NCBI GenBank assembly: GCA_002238505.1 | Contig: MPMM01000011.1 | Span: 41,398-105,397, forward strand | Direction of reading: 5' to 3' | Length of the DNA: 64,000 nucleotides | DNA from: SAR202 cluster bacterium bin22 | GTDB lineage: Bacteria > Chloroflexota > Dehalococcoidia > Lucifugimonadales > UBA3495 | Shown: positions 26,128 through 35,022 of the stretch, in pieces | Position numbering within the stretch: position 1 is the first letter of the stretch | Layout of the letters: the number at the start of each line of letters is the position of its first letter | Program-made: the position numbers and the translations under genes | The notes under the pieces: model-generated | What the model was told of the DNA's origin: nothing | Seen by the model: only the letters and a program-made list of their open reading frames with translations | Database searches by the model: none

Positions 26128-26681
26128 CTGGAATTCTTTCCACATGCTCACTTTGCCATCCGAAATCAGGCCGGTGGGAGGGAGTCCAGATTCTTTGGCT
26201 CCGCTCAGAGTAGCATTGAACCAGGACGCGATCGCCCCTGTTTGGGAGGACCGGGGACGGCATATTCAGGCTGACCCGTGGCACCCACCCAGGAAAAATG
26301 TGAATTCTGCGTGATTTGTAGCCATTTGTGTCCATTTTGTATCTGAGCATGGGCATTTGCCGATCAGCAGTGGACATGGTTTGACACTTTTCCCTGCTCC
26401 AATTCAAAGCTATGTGCGGAGATGCTGAGCCAAAATGGATAATTCTGGCGCGACCGGCAAGCCATTGTTTATTCGCTCCCTTAACTGTCTGCTCAACTGC
26501 AACGGGCCAGCCTCTGTAACTGCCCACTCTCATAGTAGGCAATGGTTACGCAGTCGGTACAGGGGGAGAGTGTCAGTAAGTCGGAAGGCTGGAAAGGGGT
26601 CCACAGGGCAATTGCGCATCGGGGAAATTGTTGTAGAGCAAGGGTTAGAAAATTCAGACACCATTCGGCAAGCCGGATTTT

Positions 26682-26980
26682 GGACCCGTAGCCAGACAGT
26701 CAGGAAGGATTTGAGGCCCTTCGGCTTCGCTCACGGCGACATTGGCTTATCGCTGGCAGGGGCTGCCGCATCCCACGCAGAGCAGATTTCGGACCCGTAG
26801 CCAGACAGTCAGGAAGGATTTGAGGCCCTTCGGCTTCGCTCACGGCGACATTGGCTTATGGCTGCCGGGGGCTGCCGCATCCCACGCAGAGCAGCTTTCG
26901 GACCCGTAGCCAGACAGTCAGGAAGGATTTGAGGCCCTTCGGCTGCGCTCAGGGCGACATGGGCTTATGGCTGGCGGAAG
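26682..26980 (+). repeat. Tandem array of three 109-bp units (third partial)
   Basis: Units begin with GGACCCGTAGCCAGACAGTC at 26682, 26791 and 26900, exactly 109 bp apart. They are nearly identical across the full unit and the third fades after about 80 bp. Each carries a reverse-oriented copy of the dispersed GAAGGG..CTGAGC repeat. The unit length and lack of unique spacers rule out CRISPR. Confidence 0.85.
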
Positions 26981-27000
26981 TCTGCCACCTATAGTCTGAT

Positions 27001-27552
27001 CTAAGACTCGGTGGCCTCGGCAAGTTCCAGCAGCTTTAGTACCGTCCGCCAGTTTCGGGTGGTGCTTGTTGCCGAAAGCCTGGTGTCGAAATAGCTGTTG
27101 GTGAGCCTGGTGCGGGCGTACCCGTCGGGACAGTTGAGGTAGATTTCGCGCCCAAGCACCGCAAACTCGTCCCCGGGCGACCGGTTCGGGTCCAGGGATT
27201 CGGCCAGGGCAGGGTCGGGCTGACTTGCCAGGAAAACGACGTGCAGATGATCTCCGTCGGGATTGGCGATGGCGAAGGGGTTAGCCCGCACTACCTCGCC
27301 AAACTCTGCGGCCGTGCGGGTAATTATGGGAACCTGGTAACCAAAGCTGTCCTGGATGGCCTTGCTGATGAGGGACGGGATGGATTCAGTCAGAGGCTGC
27401 TCACTCCGGAAAAGAACGTTGCCACTCTGAATGTAAGACCGAACCTCCTCACAGCCGGCCTCTACGAACATCGCGACAAGGTCTTTCATCGGAAGCCGGT
27501 TCCTGCCGCCTACGTTAATGCCGCGGAGCAGGGCGATGTTAACGTCGTTCAC
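27001..27552 (-). CDS. DUF1697 family protein
   Basis: 183 residues, the usual length. GTG start at 27552 preceded by GAGGAAGG. The opening MNDVNIALLRGINVGGRNRLPMKDL and SYIQSGNVLF are the family hallmark, and RTRLTNSYFDTRLSATSTTRNWRTVLKL is its conserved C-terminal part. The structure is ferredoxin-like in known members, but no biochemical function is established. It stands upstream of the repeat-rich region and is separated from the next leftward gene by about 160 bp. Confidence 0.9.
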   Translation of the reverse strand: MNDVNIALLRGINVGGRNRLPMKDLVAMFVEAGCEEVRSYIQSGNVLFRSEQPLTESIPSLISKAIQDSFGYQVPIITRTAAEFGEVVRANPFAIANPDGDHLHVVFLASQPDPALAESLDPNRSPGDEFAVLGREIYLNCPDGYARTRLTNSYFDTRLSATSTTRNWRTVLKLLELAEATES

Positions 27553-27710
27553 GCTGCCTTCCTCACCCGGGGTAATCTCCGGTCATATCGCCTGCCGTTT
27601 TCATGGCTTGTCCCTTCACATTTCGGAACGCTCTTCCCGCTTCCGGCGCCGTCCGGTGATCATGGGAGCCTTGACGTGGGCAATTGCGAGAACAATTAAA
27701 GCGCGCCAAC

Positions 27711-28670
27711 CTAAATTCCCAACAACCTTTCCAGGTTCTTCCACAGGATAGCCTCTTTCTCTTCCTGGGTGAGGCTGGGCAGGCCCATTACCCAGGAAAC
27801 CGGCCAGTCAATGCGCATGTTGGCCGGCCAATCGGTGCCCAGCACCACCCTGTCAGCGCCCACTGTGTCTATCAGCATACGGAGGGCCGGCTCGGAATGG
27901 GTAAGACAGTCGTAGTGAAAGCGGCGCAAGTATGCGCTGGGCGGCTGCTTGATATTCGAGCGTACGTCGGAGCGAACCTGCCATCCCCGGTCCATGCGGC
28001 CAATGCCAAAACAGGTATAGCCGCCGCCATGCGCCAGGCAGATTTTGAGGTCAGGGCACTTATCCATTACGCCGCCAAAGACGAGGGAGCCGAAGGTAAG
28101 GGCCCGGTCGGTAAGGTTGCCAACGGTGTTGGAAAGATGCCAGCTTTCGGTGCGGGCATCTACCACTGTGGGGTCGTTCTGGTGAACGAAGAGCAGGGCG
28201 CCCATCTGCTCGGCGGCCTTCCAGAAGGGAAGAAACTGGGGGTGATCGTAGGTGACGTTGTTGACCTTGTCGTCAATCATGGCGCCCACCATGCCCAGTT
28301 GATTTACCGCCCGGTCCAGTTCGGCTATCGCCGAGGGGATGTCCTGCATGGGCAGGGTGGCGAACCCCTTGAACCGGTCCGGGTGGTCTATGGTCAGCTG
28401 GTGGACCCCGTCGTTGCACTCCCGGGCCATAGCCAGGGTGGCGGCGGGTTCACGGTCGTACATATAGAAGGCGGCGCTGGTGGAAACCACCTGTACGTCC
28501 ACGCCCAGAGAGTCCATGTCGGCGATGCGCTGCTCGGGCGTCCATTCCTCCATGGGGTCAATGTCGGCCTCGTCGCTGTCGGCGGTCAGGCCGTGCCAGC
28601 TATTGCCGGCGGCGAGGGCCCGTTGAAAGCTGAGGGGTTCCTGGTGAGCGTGAATGTCGATAGCGCGCAA
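27711..28670 (-). CDS. Amidohydrolase_2 family hydrolase/decarboxylase (ACMSD-like)
   Basis: 319 residues from TTG 28670, which stands six bases after AGGAGG; the open frame continues upstream to 28748 without support. Metal ligands are visible in AIDIHAHQEP at the N-terminus, FVHQNDPT in the middle, LAHGGG further on, and VLGTDWPAN near the end. This is the ACMSD-type set (HxH, H, H, D). These enzymes decarboxylate or hydrolyse aromatic and heterocyclic acids. With the nucleoside hydrolase and aldo/keto reductase upstream on the same strand it may be part of a small catabolic run. The substrate is unknown. Confidence 0.9.
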   Translation of the reverse strand: MRAIDIHAHQEPLSFQRALAAGNSWHGLTADSDEADIDPMEEWTPEQRIADMDSLGVDVQVVSTSAAFYMYDREPAATLAMARECNDGVHQLTIDHPDRFKGFATLPMQDIPSAIAELDRAVNQLGMVGAMIDDKVNNVTYDHPQFLPFWKAAEQMGALLFVHQNDPTVVDARTESWHLSNTVGNLTDRALTFGSLVFGGVMDKCPDLKICLAHGGGYTCFGIGRMDRGWQVRSDVRSNIKQPPSAYLRRFHYDCLTHSEPALRMLIDTVGADRVVLGTDWPANMRIDWPVSWVMGLPSLTQEEKEAILWKNLERLLGI

Positions 28671-28785
28671 TGAGGCCTCCTGAATTAGCTGAATGCAATT
28701 ACAGAATTCTGTCAGGGGAGTGTGCAGCATGCAACCGCAATGCCGCAACCAGGCAAGTACACCTGAGGAATGAAATGCCGAGGAT

Positions 28786-29688
28786 TCAGGCTGCGTCCCA
28801 CCCCAGCCACTGGCTGGTTAAGGTAAACAGCCGTTCCGCATCCACCTCGTCTGCCAGGGCCGCCGGGCCGCCGCCAGCCGTGACTTTGGAGACCCCGGCC
28901 TCGGGTCCCTCCACCTCAATGTCCAGCGAAACCTGGCGGGTGGTCATTACGTCGGGACAAATGGTTGCGGCCATGGCGATCTGGTCGTAGAACAGCATGT
29001 TTTCCCGCTGTTCGTCGACTTTGAACCAGTTCTGGATAATCTGCAAAGCGAGCCGCCCCAAGGGGGTGCGGGATTTGAGACTAAAGGCCATTTCGCGGCT
29101 CATGGCAACCTGGCGGCAGGCCGCCAAATCTACCAGGGTCACCGGAAGACCAACCGCCATCACCTCGTGGGCTGCCAGGGGATCGCAGTAGAAGTTGAAC
29201 TCGGCCTGGGGCATTATGTTGCCAGAGGAGTCAACTGCGCCTCCCATGATTACCAGGGACGCCGCACGGGCAAGCGAACCCGGATATTGCCGCTCCAGCC
29301 TCGCCAGATTGGTCAGGGGACCGATGGCAACCAGGGTTGTTTCGCCGGGATTCTCCGAGAGTTGGCCGGCGAGAAAGTCCACCGCGCCTTGGGACGGAAG
29401 TTTTACGGAAGGTTCGGGCAGACGGCGAGTGAGACCACTGCCACTGTGGAAGTTACGGGCGCTGGCGAATTTGCCGTGAAGGGGCCGGCTGCTTCCCCGA
29501 TGGACCGGGATTTCCGGCCTTCCCACGAATTCCAACAGGGCGCGGGCATTGCGGAGGGCACGGGCGTGGGAGACGTTGCCACCCACTACGGTACAACCGA
29601 CGACTTCCACAGAGGGGGCGGCCAGGGCCATCAGAATGGCTATGGCATCGTCCACGCCGGGGTCCGTGTCAATTATGATACGGGGCAT
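28786..29688 (-). CDS. Inosine-uridine preferring nucleoside hydrolase
   Basis: 300 residues. The calcium-binding N-terminal motif IIIDTDPGVDDAIAI is diagnostic for the IunH/RihA-type fold, and VAIGPLTNLA and VIMGGAVDSSGN are the further conserved blocks. It cleaves the N-glycosidic bond of ribonucleosides to free base and ribose. It ends 115 bp before the amidohydrolase gene on the same strand. The base preference cannot be told from sequence. Confidence 0.93.
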   Translation of the reverse strand: MPRIIIDTDPGVDDAIAILMALAAPSVEVVGCTVVGGNVSHARALRNARALLEFVGRPEIPVHRGSSRPLHGKFASARNFHSGSGLTRRLPEPSVKLPSQGAVDFLAGQLSENPGETTLVAIGPLTNLARLERQYPGSLARAASLVIMGGAVDSSGNIMPQAEFNFYCDPLAAHEVMAVGLPVTLVDLAACRQVAMSREMAFSLKSRTPLGRLALQIIQNWFKVDEQRENMLFYDQIAMAATICPDVMTTRQVSLDIEVEGPEAGVSKVTAGGGPAALADEVDAERLFTLTSQWLGWDAA

Positions 29689-29707
29689 AATTTACATGGA
29701 TACACAG

Positions 29708-29782
29708 GATGGACAGGATGAATTGGTTGACTGCCGATAAGGTCTTGGAGCGACCCACAGAATCCCGTCTATCCTGTCCATC
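29708..29782. repeat. 12-bp inverted repeat GATGGACAGGAT / ATCCTGTCCATC
   Basis: Perfect arms at 29708-29719 and 29771-29782 enclose 51 bp in the spacer between two leftward genes. The left arm sits in a direct repeat of ACAGGATG. It resembles common intergenic repeats and may form an RNA hairpin between the aldo/keto reductase and nucleoside hydrolase messages. Confidence 0.5.
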
Positions 29783-29796
29783 GATGTTCAACGAGT

Positions 29797-30804
29797 CTAG
29801 ACCTCGGTGAGGTTAACCGGGGCCTCTTGGAGGTCGAAATTGCACTCCCAGAGTTCGTCCAGGAGGGCCTGCTCACTGTCAGTAACGTCGGGCACGTCCA
29901 CGGCGTCAGTGTAAACCTGAAGCTCTTCCAGGTTGGTGAAGTTGGGCAGCACCGAGACTATAGCCGGCTGATAAAGAGCGAACTTGATGGCGGCCTGGGA
30001 CAGGGTCCTGCCCGTCTCCTCGCCGGCCAGGAACTTGACCTGCTCCACCTTTTGCAAGGCCTCCCGGAGCCACTCAACGCGGCGGTGGGAGCGGTGATCG
30101 CTTTCGTCGAAGGTGGGCACCTCGGTGTAGCGTCCGGTCAAGGCCTCGGAGGCGTGGGGGACGCGAGACAGCAGGCCTACCTCGCAATCCCTGGCTATGG
30201 GGAAGAAGTCCTTGGCCGGGTCCTGCTCCAGGATACTGTAGATAATCTGCAGGCTGTGGACGTCCCGTTCCTTCATGGACGCCTCGCCCTCTTCGAACCA
30301 GCCAATGTCGGGGCCCAGGGCAACGCCGTAGAAGCGGATCTTCCCCTCGGTTTTAAGCTGCTCAAGCACCTCAAAGAGATCGTCCTTCTCCAGGGCATCT
30401 ATACGGGGATTGTGGATCTGGTAGATGTCAATGTAGTCGGAATTGAGGCGGCGGAGGCTTTGTTCGCAGGCGAAGCGGACAAACTCCTGGTCAAACTTCT
30501 GGGGCCGCTCCTGATGCCCCTCGCGGGGGGTCACCTTGTCGTAGAAGTCGTACCCGAACTTGGTAGCGATGACCAGGTCGTGGCGGCGGTGGCCCAGCAC
30601 CTTGGCCAGGATTTCCTCGCCATAGCCCTCGCCGTAAGTATCGGCGGTGTCGAAGAAGTTGACGCCCAGTTCAACGGCGTTTTCCAGCAGGGCGGCACGC
30701 TGCTCCTCGGGTATTTTGCCCCACCAGGTGGTGGCCACGGTCCAAACGCCGAAGCCCACCTCGGAGAGTTCCAGGTCAGTGCGGGGAAGGGGACGGTATT
30801 TCAT
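29797..30804 (-). CDS. Aldo/keto reductase
   Basis: 335 residues, full length for the family and longer than the copy at 3634-4446. It opens MKYRPLPRTDLELSEVGFG. The catalytic Asp/Tyr are in FFDTADTYGEGYGEEIL, Lys in VIATKFGYDF and His in IYQIHNPR. NADPH-binding residues lie toward the C-terminus. The large insert with KVTPREGHQERPQKFD is typical of the Tas/YghZ branch. Function is reduction of an unknown aldehyde or ketone. It is the first gene of the leftward group that continues with the nucleoside hydrolase. Confidence 0.92.
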   Translation of the reverse strand: MKYRPLPRTDLELSEVGFGVWTVATTWWGKIPEEQRAALLENAVELGVNFFDTADTYGEGYGEEILAKVLGHRRHDLVIATKFGYDFYDKVTPREGHQERPQKFDQEFVRFACEQSLRRLNSDYIDIYQIHNPRIDALEKDDLFEVLEQLKTEGKIRFYGVALGPDIGWFEEGEASMKERDVHSLQIIYSILEQDPAKDFFPIARDCEVGLLSRVPHASEALTGRYTEVPTFDESDHRSHRRVEWLREALQKVEQVKFLAGEETGRTLSQAAIKFALYQPAIVSVLPNFTNLEELQVYTDAVDVPDVTDSEQALLDELWECNFDLQEAPVNLTEV

Positions 30805-31054
30805 GGTTGGCTGTTCCTTTTGAATTGCTCTTATCCCAAATGCTTTCGGGGTAGCTTCAAAGTCCTTTGATTGAAGGCTTCAGGTCAAAGCCTGGACTCC
30901 TGAATACAACTGCGTTGAGGCGGGCCCAAGCTTTGCACTCCATTATAGGCCGTAGCAATCTTGCCCGCCACCACAAGAGATGGACCAATAGTCGGTCCCG
31001 CAGGACGACTAGACGAGCAGAGAGCTTAACCAACCAGGCGCGTGGCAGGCGGCC
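30805..31054. other. Spacer without recognised features
   Basis: 250 bp between two leftward genes. I see no hairpin, repeat or open frame worth naming. Confidence 0.4.
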
Positions 31055-31405
31055 CTACCCCCTTACCCTTCTTCCGAAGCTGTAAACCAGGCCTATTACC
31101 GGTATGACTGAGAAGATGAGGGGCAGCCACCAGTCGCCCTTGGTAGCGCCAGTGTAAATCAGGACGGCCAGGACTACATCGGCGATGATGTTAATGGCAA
31201 GGAGGGCCCGCACAATTTGCAGGCCGGTGGGTTTCAGGCGAGGGACGAAGGCCATTACCAGCAGGCCTATGGCCGCCAGCGGGTGTATGCCCATCAGGAC
31301 GACGCGCTCCCAGATTTCTCCCCCGTCGGCAAAGCCGCCTACCGCGCTGGTGAAACCGGCGAGAAGGAACTGCAGGATCGCAAGGACTATTATGAGGATA
31401 CGCAT
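31055..31405 (-). CDS. Small four-helix membrane protein, DUF6220-like
   Basis: 116 residues from ATG 31405, preceded by AGGAG; the open frame upstream is unsupported. Four hydrophobic helices: ILIIVLAILQFLLAGFTSAVG, VVLMGIHPLAAIGLLVMAFV, IVRALLAINIIADVVLAVLI and WLPLIFSVIPVIGLVYSF. The His in MGIHPL and the helix layout resemble the DUF6220 group of small bacterial membrane proteins, though this is a loose match. No function is known. A possible second small membrane gene lies just upstream. Confidence 0.6.
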   Translation of the reverse strand: MRILIIVLAILQFLLAGFTSAVGGFADGGEIWERVVLMGIHPLAAIGLLVMAFVPRLKPTGLQIVRALLAINIIADVVLAVLIYTGATKGDWWLPLIFSVIPVIGLVYSFGRRVRG

Positions 31406-31805
31406 AAGGGGCACTCCTGCGGGAGAAACAATGGCGGCGGCCAACCCGGGGTTAACCGGCCCCCTTCGTTTAGTTGACAGCGCTGAACTTACTTTGCCAG
31501 GTTGGCTGCGGTCCTTTTGCGGCTGGAAATGCAGTTATAAATCCCAGCGCCGCGGATGGCAATGATTGTCAGTATCAGGCCGGGAATTGCCGTTATGCCG
31601 CCTACAAGGGCAACTGCCCAAGACTGTACGCTGCCCAAGGGCCTTTCGGCCGGGCGAACAACGATGACAAAGGCCAAGAAACACAGCCTCGCAATTCATA
31701 GATTCGGGGAAATGCGCGGCGTACTGCGATAAGACACGGTCACTCCCTCCAGTGTTGAGTAAGGTTGAAACCTAAAGAGGGAGGGAGAGTTTCCTGCCAG
31801 GATGC
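31406..31805 (-). other. Region between two leftward genes, with one doubtful small frame
   Basis: 400 bp. Apart from the weak membrane-protein candidate at 31489-31677 nothing coding is seen. No terminator-like hairpin with a T-run was found. Confidence 0.4.
31489..31677 (-). CDS. Doubtful small membrane protein
   Basis: 62 residues from a TTG with no clear ribosome site. One hydrophobic stretch, WAVALVGGITAIPGLILTIIAI, is preceded by a short hydrophobic N-terminus and followed by a basic tail (SSRKRTAANLAK), which would fit a single-span or two-span protein. It has no recognisable family and may be a gene remnant. Confidence 0.25.
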   Translation of the reverse strand: MAFVIVVRPAERPLGSVQSWAVALVGGITAIPGLILTIIAIRGAGIYNCISSRKRTAANLAK

Positions 31806-32396
31806 CTAGCCCGCAGCCACCGTCAGTCCCAGGCTGCCCTTGATGGCGTCCACCTGGCGCTGGAATTCGGCGTCGTCCAGCACCGGCTGAAGCTGACCCA
31901 GATCTATTCGGGGCAATATATCTACCCAGGAGGTGCAGCCACCGTATTCCTTTATGTAGGGAACGGTTACCGGCTGTTCCATGCGATAAACCCGCAGGAG
32001 GAGAATTGACAGGGGCAGCATGGGCTTCCAGCGCAGGCGAGACTGGGCATACTCGTCGGTCCAGATGTGGTATGGCGCCAAGTCGTCCACCCGGTCCTGG
32101 GCTTCTACTTCGATGATTTCTTCGGCCCTGGCCCAGTGACTGAAGGTGATTGACTCTGACCTCGGAGTGGCCAACAGCAACTGCTCCAGGGCCGGCCGGC
32201 TGGCCGGCTTGAGCAAATCCTCACGCTGGTGTTCGTAAGTGGAATACAGCAGAAACTCAGGGTGAATTACCCTGAAGTCCTTGCCGGATTCGTGGATGCC
32301 TCCCTTGCGCAGAAGCAGGATTTGCTCTCCCTGTGCCAAAGCCTCGACGGTAATGGCCCACTCCTTCAGGGCTATCTGGCAACGGTCTGGCAGCAT
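31806..32396 (-). CDS. DUF1802 family protein
   Basis: 196 residues from ATG 32396, seven bases after GGGAGAG. The opening ALKEWAITVEALAQGEQILLLRKGGIHE is characteristic of DUF1802, followed by FLLYSTYEHQREDLLKP. The family is found mainly in cyanobacteria and Chloroflexota and has no known activity. The gene stands alone, with unrelated neighbours on both sides. Confidence 0.85.
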   Translation of the reverse strand: MLPDRCQIALKEWAITVEALAQGEQILLLRKGGIHESGKDFRVIHPEFLLYSTYEHQREDLLKPASRPALEQLLLATPRSESITFSHWARAEEIIEVEAQDRVDDLAPYHIWTDEYAQSRLRWKPMLPLSILLLRVYRMEQPVTVPYIKEYGGCTSWVDILPRIDLGQLQPVLDDAEFQRQVDAIKGSLGLTVAAG

Positions 32397-32528
32397 GACT
32401 TTCTCTCCCAAATCAATTATATCAAAGTGCCGCTTGATAAATGATACTAATGTAAGCGTCTCAAGGTGATTTTGCGGGAAGTCTGGATATCACTACTATT
32501 CTACCTGAAGAGCGAGGAAAAGCTAAAG

Positions 32529-32930
32529 CTATTCGATCCAGAAGAAGGGGTTCCAGGCGATTTCCCACAGGTAGCCATCCGGGTCGGAAAAATAACCGGA
32601 GTAGCCGCCCCAAAAGGTGTCCTGAGCCGGCTTGACCAGGGTAGCCCCGGCCCCAACCGCCACGTCCAGCAATTCATCCACTTCCTCTTTGGACCGAAGG
32701 TTATGGGCCAGGGTGACGCCCGAGAAGCCACCCCCATCGGTTGAGATACCTACGTCGGCGGCCAGGGCATCCCGGGGGTACAGGGCCAGCCAGGTCCCCT
32801 TATTCTGGAAGAAGGCGATTGATTCGGTATTTTCGTCGTAGAGGGTCAGCCCAAGGCCGTCCCGGTAAAACTCAACGGAGCGGGCCAGGTTGGAAACTCC
32901 CAGGGTGACTATGCTGATGCGTGGTTCCAT
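32529..32930 (-). CDS. VOC-superfamily (glyoxalase/dioxygenase-like) protein
   Basis: 133 residues from ATG 32930; the open frame upstream lacks support. It is a single VOC unit with two beta-alpha-beta-beta-beta repeats: MEPRISIVTLGVSNLARSVEFYRDGLGL and, at the end, WGGYSGYFSDPDGYLWEIAWNPF. The terminal Glu in LWEI and Asp/His-like positions would bind a metal, although the first-repeat His is not obvious. Members are glyoxalases, extradiol dioxygenases or antibiotic-binding proteins; which one cannot be told. Confidence 0.88.
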   Translation of the reverse strand: MEPRISIVTLGVSNLARSVEFYRDGLGLTLYDENTESIAFFQNKGTWLALYPRDALAADVGISTDGGGFSGVTLAHNLRSKEEVDELLDVAVGAGATLVKPAQDTFWGGYSGYFSDPDGYLWEIAWNPFFWIE

Positions 32931-33065
32931 ACGGTTTTGAATCCAGGTTACAGTTGAATTTGGTAGCTGAAAAGGGCCGGCCAGTAATATCTCGCGCCCC
33001 GCCAAAGGGAAGAGGGGTTCGAGCGAATCGTTCCAGGACTGGCAGGCGAAGGTTACGGGTCCCTC

Positions 33066-34043
33066 TTACGCCAAGGGACTGGGCCGCTCCGCCTGCAGGT
33101 ATTCCAGGAAGGCCTGCTTGCTGGGTGAAAGCTGGCGATCTTTCGGATATATCAATGTCAGGGGCCGGCGGCAGTCCCAGTCCACTACAGGCAAGGTAAC
33201 CAGCATACCCGCCCGGGTTTCGGCAGTTACACCCATGCGGGATATGACCGCTACGCCGCCGCCGGCCATGGCCGCCTGCTTGAGAGCCTGATTGCTGCCC
33301 AGGCTCAGGGCCGCCGTGGGAGTAATTCCCAACTGCACGAAGTATGCCTCCGCAGTGTTGCGAGTGGCCGAACCGGGTTCCCTCAAAATCAGGCCGGCCT
33401 CCACCACATCGGCCGCGGTGACCCTCTTTTGCTGAGCCAAGGGGTGGGTTGGCGCGGCCACCAAGACGATTTCGTCCTCCATATAGTCGATTATCCCCAG
33501 TTCGTCCTGGCCAACGGTGGGATGACTTCCCACCATTCCCAGGTCCAGTTCCTGGTTCAGGATGCGCTGGGTAATGGTACGGGTATTGGCTATGTACAGA
33601 TCAACGCTGATTCCCGGATAAAGCTGGCGGAACCGGCCCACGGCCATGGGCAAAAGGTACTCGCCCGGCGTGGTGCTGGCGCCAAGGGACAGCCGTCCTG
33701 TTTGCAGGTTATGAATCTCCTCCAGGGTTTCCAGCAGCTTGCCGGAGAGGGAGAAAATCTGCTGGGCGTAGGCGAAGACCGTCTCGCCTACCTCGGTGAT
33801 GCGAAGGCCGCGCGTACGCCGGTGGAACAGGGCGGCGCCCAGGAATTTTTCCAGTTCCTGTACCTGGATGGAGACAGCCGGCTGGGTAATGCTCAGGGAT
33901 TCCGCAGCCCTGGAAAAGCTGTGATGGGAAGCTACAGCATAAAAAATATACAACTGGTGGAAATTGAGCGTCCCGCCCCCATTCCCGCCGCCAGATGAAA
34001 ATTTGAGCTGCGGAAATGTTCCTGTGGCTGGCCCGTTAACCAT
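33066..34043 (-). CDS. LysR-type transcriptional regulator
   Basis: 325 residues. Winged HTH (about 28-88) with FHQLYIFYAVASHHSFSRAAESLSITQPAVSIQVQELEKFLG, then a substrate-binding LysR domain (about 115-318). ATG 34043 follows GGGAGGAG. This gives 28 residues before the HTH, more than usual and Gly-rich, but no later ATG exists. Its start overlaps the end of the haloalkane dehalogenase gene by 8 bp, so the two are translationally coupled. The domain type suggests control by a small organic acid. Confidence 0.93.
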   Translation of the reverse strand: MVNGPATGTFPQLKFSSGGGNGGGTLNFHQLYIFYAVASHHSFSRAAESLSITQPAVSIQVQELEKFLGAALFHRRTRGLRITEVGETVFAYAQQIFSLSGKLLETLEEIHNLQTGRLSLGASTTPGEYLLPMAVGRFRQLYPGISVDLYIANTRTITQRILNQELDLGMVGSHPTVGQDELGIIDYMEDEIVLVAAPTHPLAQQKRVTAADVVEAGLILREPGSATRNTAEAYFVQLGITPTAALSLGSNQALKQAAMAGGGVAVISRMGVTAETRAGMLVTLPVVDWDCRRPLTLIYPKDRQLSPSKQAFLEYLQAERPSPLA

Positions 34044-35022
34044 GTCTCCTCCCGTTCCCAGCGCAGTCTGTGGGATTGCCCAGCATAAACTCGGCGATAG
34101 ATTGGGATACGCTGTCCGGAGATTCCTCCGCCAGGAAATGGCCGCACTGGGAAAAGATCCGGGTCTCGAAGTTGGTCAACTCGGATTCCCAGACGCCCAG
34201 TTCTTGTTGACGAAAGGCAATATCCTTATGTCCCCAAAGGACAAGGGAAGGTTTGTCGATGAAAGAATGTCTCGCGCTCCAAATGGAATCAAGCCAGTGG
34301 GAAGCGCCCAGGATGTGGCCCGGAAAGGCGGCGCAGGCACGGCGGGACTCAGGGTTCGGCTGCGCCTGCCGGTAGTGCCGCATAATCTCAGGAGTTAACA
34401 CGCTGCGATCGCCAACGGCCCGGGGCATTACCTGGTTAACGAAGAAGTTAAACCGCCGGTTGAGAAACCGCCCTACCGGGCTGGACATCATCCTGCTGAA
34501 CATTATGAAATGGCGATCGGTGTTTACCGGCCAGCACCAGGTGTTGGCGAGAATGAGACGCCGCACCCGGTCCGGGCAGCGCCGCGCGAAGTCCAGGCCA
34601 ATGGGGCCGCCCCAGTCCGTCAAGTAAAGGGAAATGTCCCGTAGCTGCAAGTGGTCAAGTAATGAGGCAAAGTTATCTGCGTGGGTCTGGTGGGAATAGT
34701 CCCTGGGCGACTGGCTGCGTTCGGAAAGGCCGAAGCCGATGTGGTCCGCCGCGACACACCGGAATCGGGCACGCAGACGGTCGATCACCCCTCGAAACTC
34801 GAAAGACCAGGAGGGGTTGCCGTGAACAAAGGCGATGGGCTCCCCCTCACCTTCGTCAACGTAGTGCATACGGCCGGAAGGAGAGTCAAAGAAGCGACTC
34901 TCAAAGGGGAAGAGTCGTTCTGACACCCAGCCCGGACGGATTCCAAACATGCTGCTTGCAGTCATGCTCCCCCCCCGCATCCGTCCTGCTGCAATTTCTT
35001 CATTCAGTCCCGGGCCAGCCAT
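34036..35022 (-). CDS. Haloalkane dehalogenase (alpha/beta hydrolase)
   Basis: Up to 328 residues; starts at 34980 or 34965 are also possible, as the first 20 residues look unconserved. The fold is visible in AFVHGNPSWSFEFR, ADHIGFGLSERS and LYLTDWGGPIGLDFA. Asp136 in DWGG is the expected nucleophile, its neighbour Trp137 and Asn69 of HGNP are the halide-binding pair of DhaA/DmbA-type enzymes, and the catalytic His is in SQCGHFLAEE. The reaction is hydrolysis of a carbon-halogen bond to an alcohol. It overlaps tatD and the LysR gene. An epoxide hydrolase-like role is the main alternative. Confidence 0.85.
   Translation of the reverse strand: MAGPGLNEEIAAGRMRGGSMTASSMFGIRPGWVSERLFPFESRFFDSPSGRMHYVDEGEGEPIAFVHGNPSWSFEFRGVIDRLRARFRCVAADHIGFGLSERSQSPRDYSHQTHADNFASLLDHLQLRDISLYLTDWGGPIGLDFARRCPDRVRRLILANTWCWPVNTDRHFIMFSRMMSSPVGRFLNRRFNFFVNQVMPRAVGDRSVLTPEIMRHYRQAQPNPESRRACAAFPGHILGASHWLDSIWSARHSFIDKPSLVLWGHKDIAFRQQELGVWESELTNFETRIFSQCGHFLAEESPDSVSQSIAEFMLGNPTDCAGNGRRHG

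Larger units (their letters stand above)
25936..27000. other. 1-kb gene-free region rich in repeats
   Basis: No open frame here has a ribosome site, codon bias or family motif; the longest ones run across repeats. The region holds a dispersed palindromic repeat (26099-26127), a degenerate inverted copy near 26195-26218 and a three-unit tandem array (26682-26980). It may be a decayed insertion site or a repeat-driven spacer between two leftward genes. Confidence 0.6.

Noticed and set aside
26435..26800. A 121-residue frame in the repeat region
   Set aside because: It runs into the 109-bp tandem units and has no ribosome site; its sequence simply reflects the repeat.
26682..26980. CRISPR array
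   Set aside because: Units of 109 bp are near-identical throughout, with no short repeats separated by unique spacers and no cas gene nearby.
29827..30870. A long 347-residue frame on the plus strand
   Set aside because: It lies antisense to the aldo/keto reductase, which has complete catalytic motifs; the antisense frame has none.
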